Part shown: piece by piece, positions 63,099-64,000 of the stretch | Position numbering within the stretch: the first letter of the stretch is position 1 | Layout: every line of letters begins with the position of its first letter | DNA from: Hypnocyclicus thermotrophus | GTDB lineage: Bacteria > Fusobacteriota > Fusobacteriia > Fusobacteriales > Fusobacteriaceae | Assembly (NCBI RefSeq): GCF_004365575.1 | Contig: NZ_SOBG01000008.1 | Location: 1-64,000, forward strand | Length of the DNA stretch: 64,000 nucleotides | Direction: 5' to 3' | Position numbers and translations under genes: made by a program | The notes under the pieces: model-generated | Database searches by the model: none | What the model saw: only the letters and a program-made list of their open reading frames with translations | What the model was told of the DNA's origin: nothing

Positions 63099-64000
63099 TT
63101 ATTGTTTGAATCTATGAAGCATATTATCTAAATGATTTGATGTTTCTGTAAGTTCTGTTGCTCCTTCTCCTAAGGTATTTATTACTTCCGATGTTGACAT
63201 AACAGCATCATCAATTTCTTTTACTCTTGTATTAATTTCTTCAAATGAGTTTGTTATTTCATTTGAATTGTTAAGTAATTGTCTTAAATCTTCTGTTTGA
63301 TTAGATATTCCTAAATGAATATCATTTAAATCATTTATTAGTGTCTCAAATGAAGAAACTATTTTTTCTATTGTAGATGATACACTATTTACTTCTTCAT
63401 TTGTTTCTGATAATTTTTCTACATTTTGATTGGATATGTTTACTGTTTCATCAATTTTTTCAGTTATATGGTTTATTTTCCCTTCTATGTCTTCTGCTGT
63501 TTCTCTTGAAGTATTAGCTAATTTTCTAATTTCTTCTGCCACCACTGCAAATCCTTTTCCAGCTTCTCCCGCTCTAGATGCTTCTATTGCAGCATTTAAT
63601 GCAAGCATATTTGTTTGCTCTGTTACTTTATAAATTTTATTTATAAATACATGTATTTCTGATGATAATTCTTTTAAAATATTTATCTCTTTAGCGCTAT
63701 TTTTAATATCTTCTCCAATTAATGATATTTTTTCTAATGTTTTTAATAAATTTTTCTTTTCACTTAAAGTTTCTTCTAATACTAAACTATTGTTTGTACT
63801 TATATTATCTACTAAACTAAGCATCCCTTGTGCATTTTCTGATATAGCTTTTACTTTATTATCTACTTCGTGTAAATTATTAAATGATACAGATACTGAA
63901 TCTGATATATTATTTATTGTAGCAGATAATTCTTCTGTTGTAGCAGCTGTTTTTAGTGCTGAATCTGATATATTTCCTGATTGATGTTTTACATTTTTTG
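63099..64000 (-). CDS. methyl-accepting chemotaxis-type protein, C-terminal part (runs off the window)
   Basis: About 300 codons are visible with no stop up to the right edge, so the N terminus lies outside. The signalling hairpin tip [19 protein letters not shown] is conserved. The flanking Ser/Thr/Glu-rich heptads include [17 protein letters not shown], a pattern of methylation helices. It ends with [11 protein letters not shown]. Two receptors of this type in one window suggest a chemosensory system, though no che gene is present here. Confidence 0.93.
   Translation of the reverse strand, partial: KNVKHQSGNISDSALKTAATTEELSATINNISDSVSVSFNNLHEVDNKVKAISENAQGMLSLVDNISTNNSLVLEETLSEKKNLLKTLEKISLIGEDIKNSAKEINILKELSSEIHVFINKIYKVTEQTNMLALNAAIEASRAGEAGKGFAVVAEEIRKLANTSRETAEDIEGKINHITEKIDETVNISNQNVEKLSETNEEVNSVSSTIEKIVSSFETLINDLNDIHLGISNQTEDLRQLLNNSNEITNSFEEINTRVKEIDDAVMSTSEVINTLGEGATELTETSNHLDNMLHRFKQ

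Overview
The window is an AT-rich, almost entirely coding bacterial chromosome segment. The gene set and style point to the phylum Fusobacteriota (inference). Pointers include EF-P with an arginine at position 32 next to its rhamnosyltransferase EarP, outer-membrane-type proteins beside Gram-positive-like short intergenic regions, a glmS ribozyme, HydF, and the yqhQ-prfA-prmC cluster. I cannot fix the genus. There is no phage, insertion sequence, CRISPR array or rRNA. One tRNA (Thr, UGU) lies at the left edge.

Left part (1-18.5 kb, nearly all on the minus strand): galT, a Sua5/YrdC-type tsaC gene, a PilB/GspE ATPase and a radical-SAM protein; then prs-glmU. Next is an ABC importer of the 'ferric/AfuA-like' class (binding protein, fused permease, ATPase) with an MgtC-family protein. 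Downstream is a second binding-protein-like gene followed by a YesM-type histidine kinase and a YesN/AraC-type response regulator. The importer promoter carries an 11-bp direct repeat at 20-bp spacing upstream of a poor -35, which looks like the target of that regulator. cspA, an alpha/beta hydrolase and tmcAL follow.

Middle (18.7-36.5 kb): coaX, a nucleotidyltransferase-like gene, a DUF2141 protein, an outer-membrane protein plus lipoprotein pair, a divergent second PRPP synthetase, earP-efp, a methyl-accepting protein fused to hemerythrin, comM, alr, a type IV prepilin-like gene and a broken DUF1801 gene. Then come glmS behind its self-cleaving ribozyme, an orphan 5'-nucleotidase C-terminal-domain protein, and fetA-fetB. 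comM, the prepilin and the distant PilB homologue suggest a dispersed competence/pilus system.

Region 36.5-44 kb: fruR-fruK, followed by only the tail of fruA and its terminator, so the fructose PTS operon has been truncated. Tandem ~10.5-bp repeats cover the fruR promoter. leuA-leuB (without leuC/leuD) lie behind a 30-codon leader peptide with nine leucines in its first 13 codons and a classical attenuator. An sfsA nuclease-like gene and a free-standing SRA-like gene follow, then a lipoprotein and a DUF6941-like protein.

Right part (44-64 kb): a plus-strand translation/housekeeping run (yqhQ, prfA, prmC with a duplicated N-terminal domain, queA, rsmD, xseB, ispA, hydF, ruvA, a cation-efflux protein). 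It faces a maltose-type operon on the minus strand (malFG-like permeases, binding protein, GH65 phosphorylase, beta-phosphoglucomutase). A divergent LacI regulator is followed by a RelA-type synthetase and a free-methionine sulfoxide reductase. Both mal promoters carry the same 10-bp operator core. A second chemotaxis-type receptor runs off the right edge.
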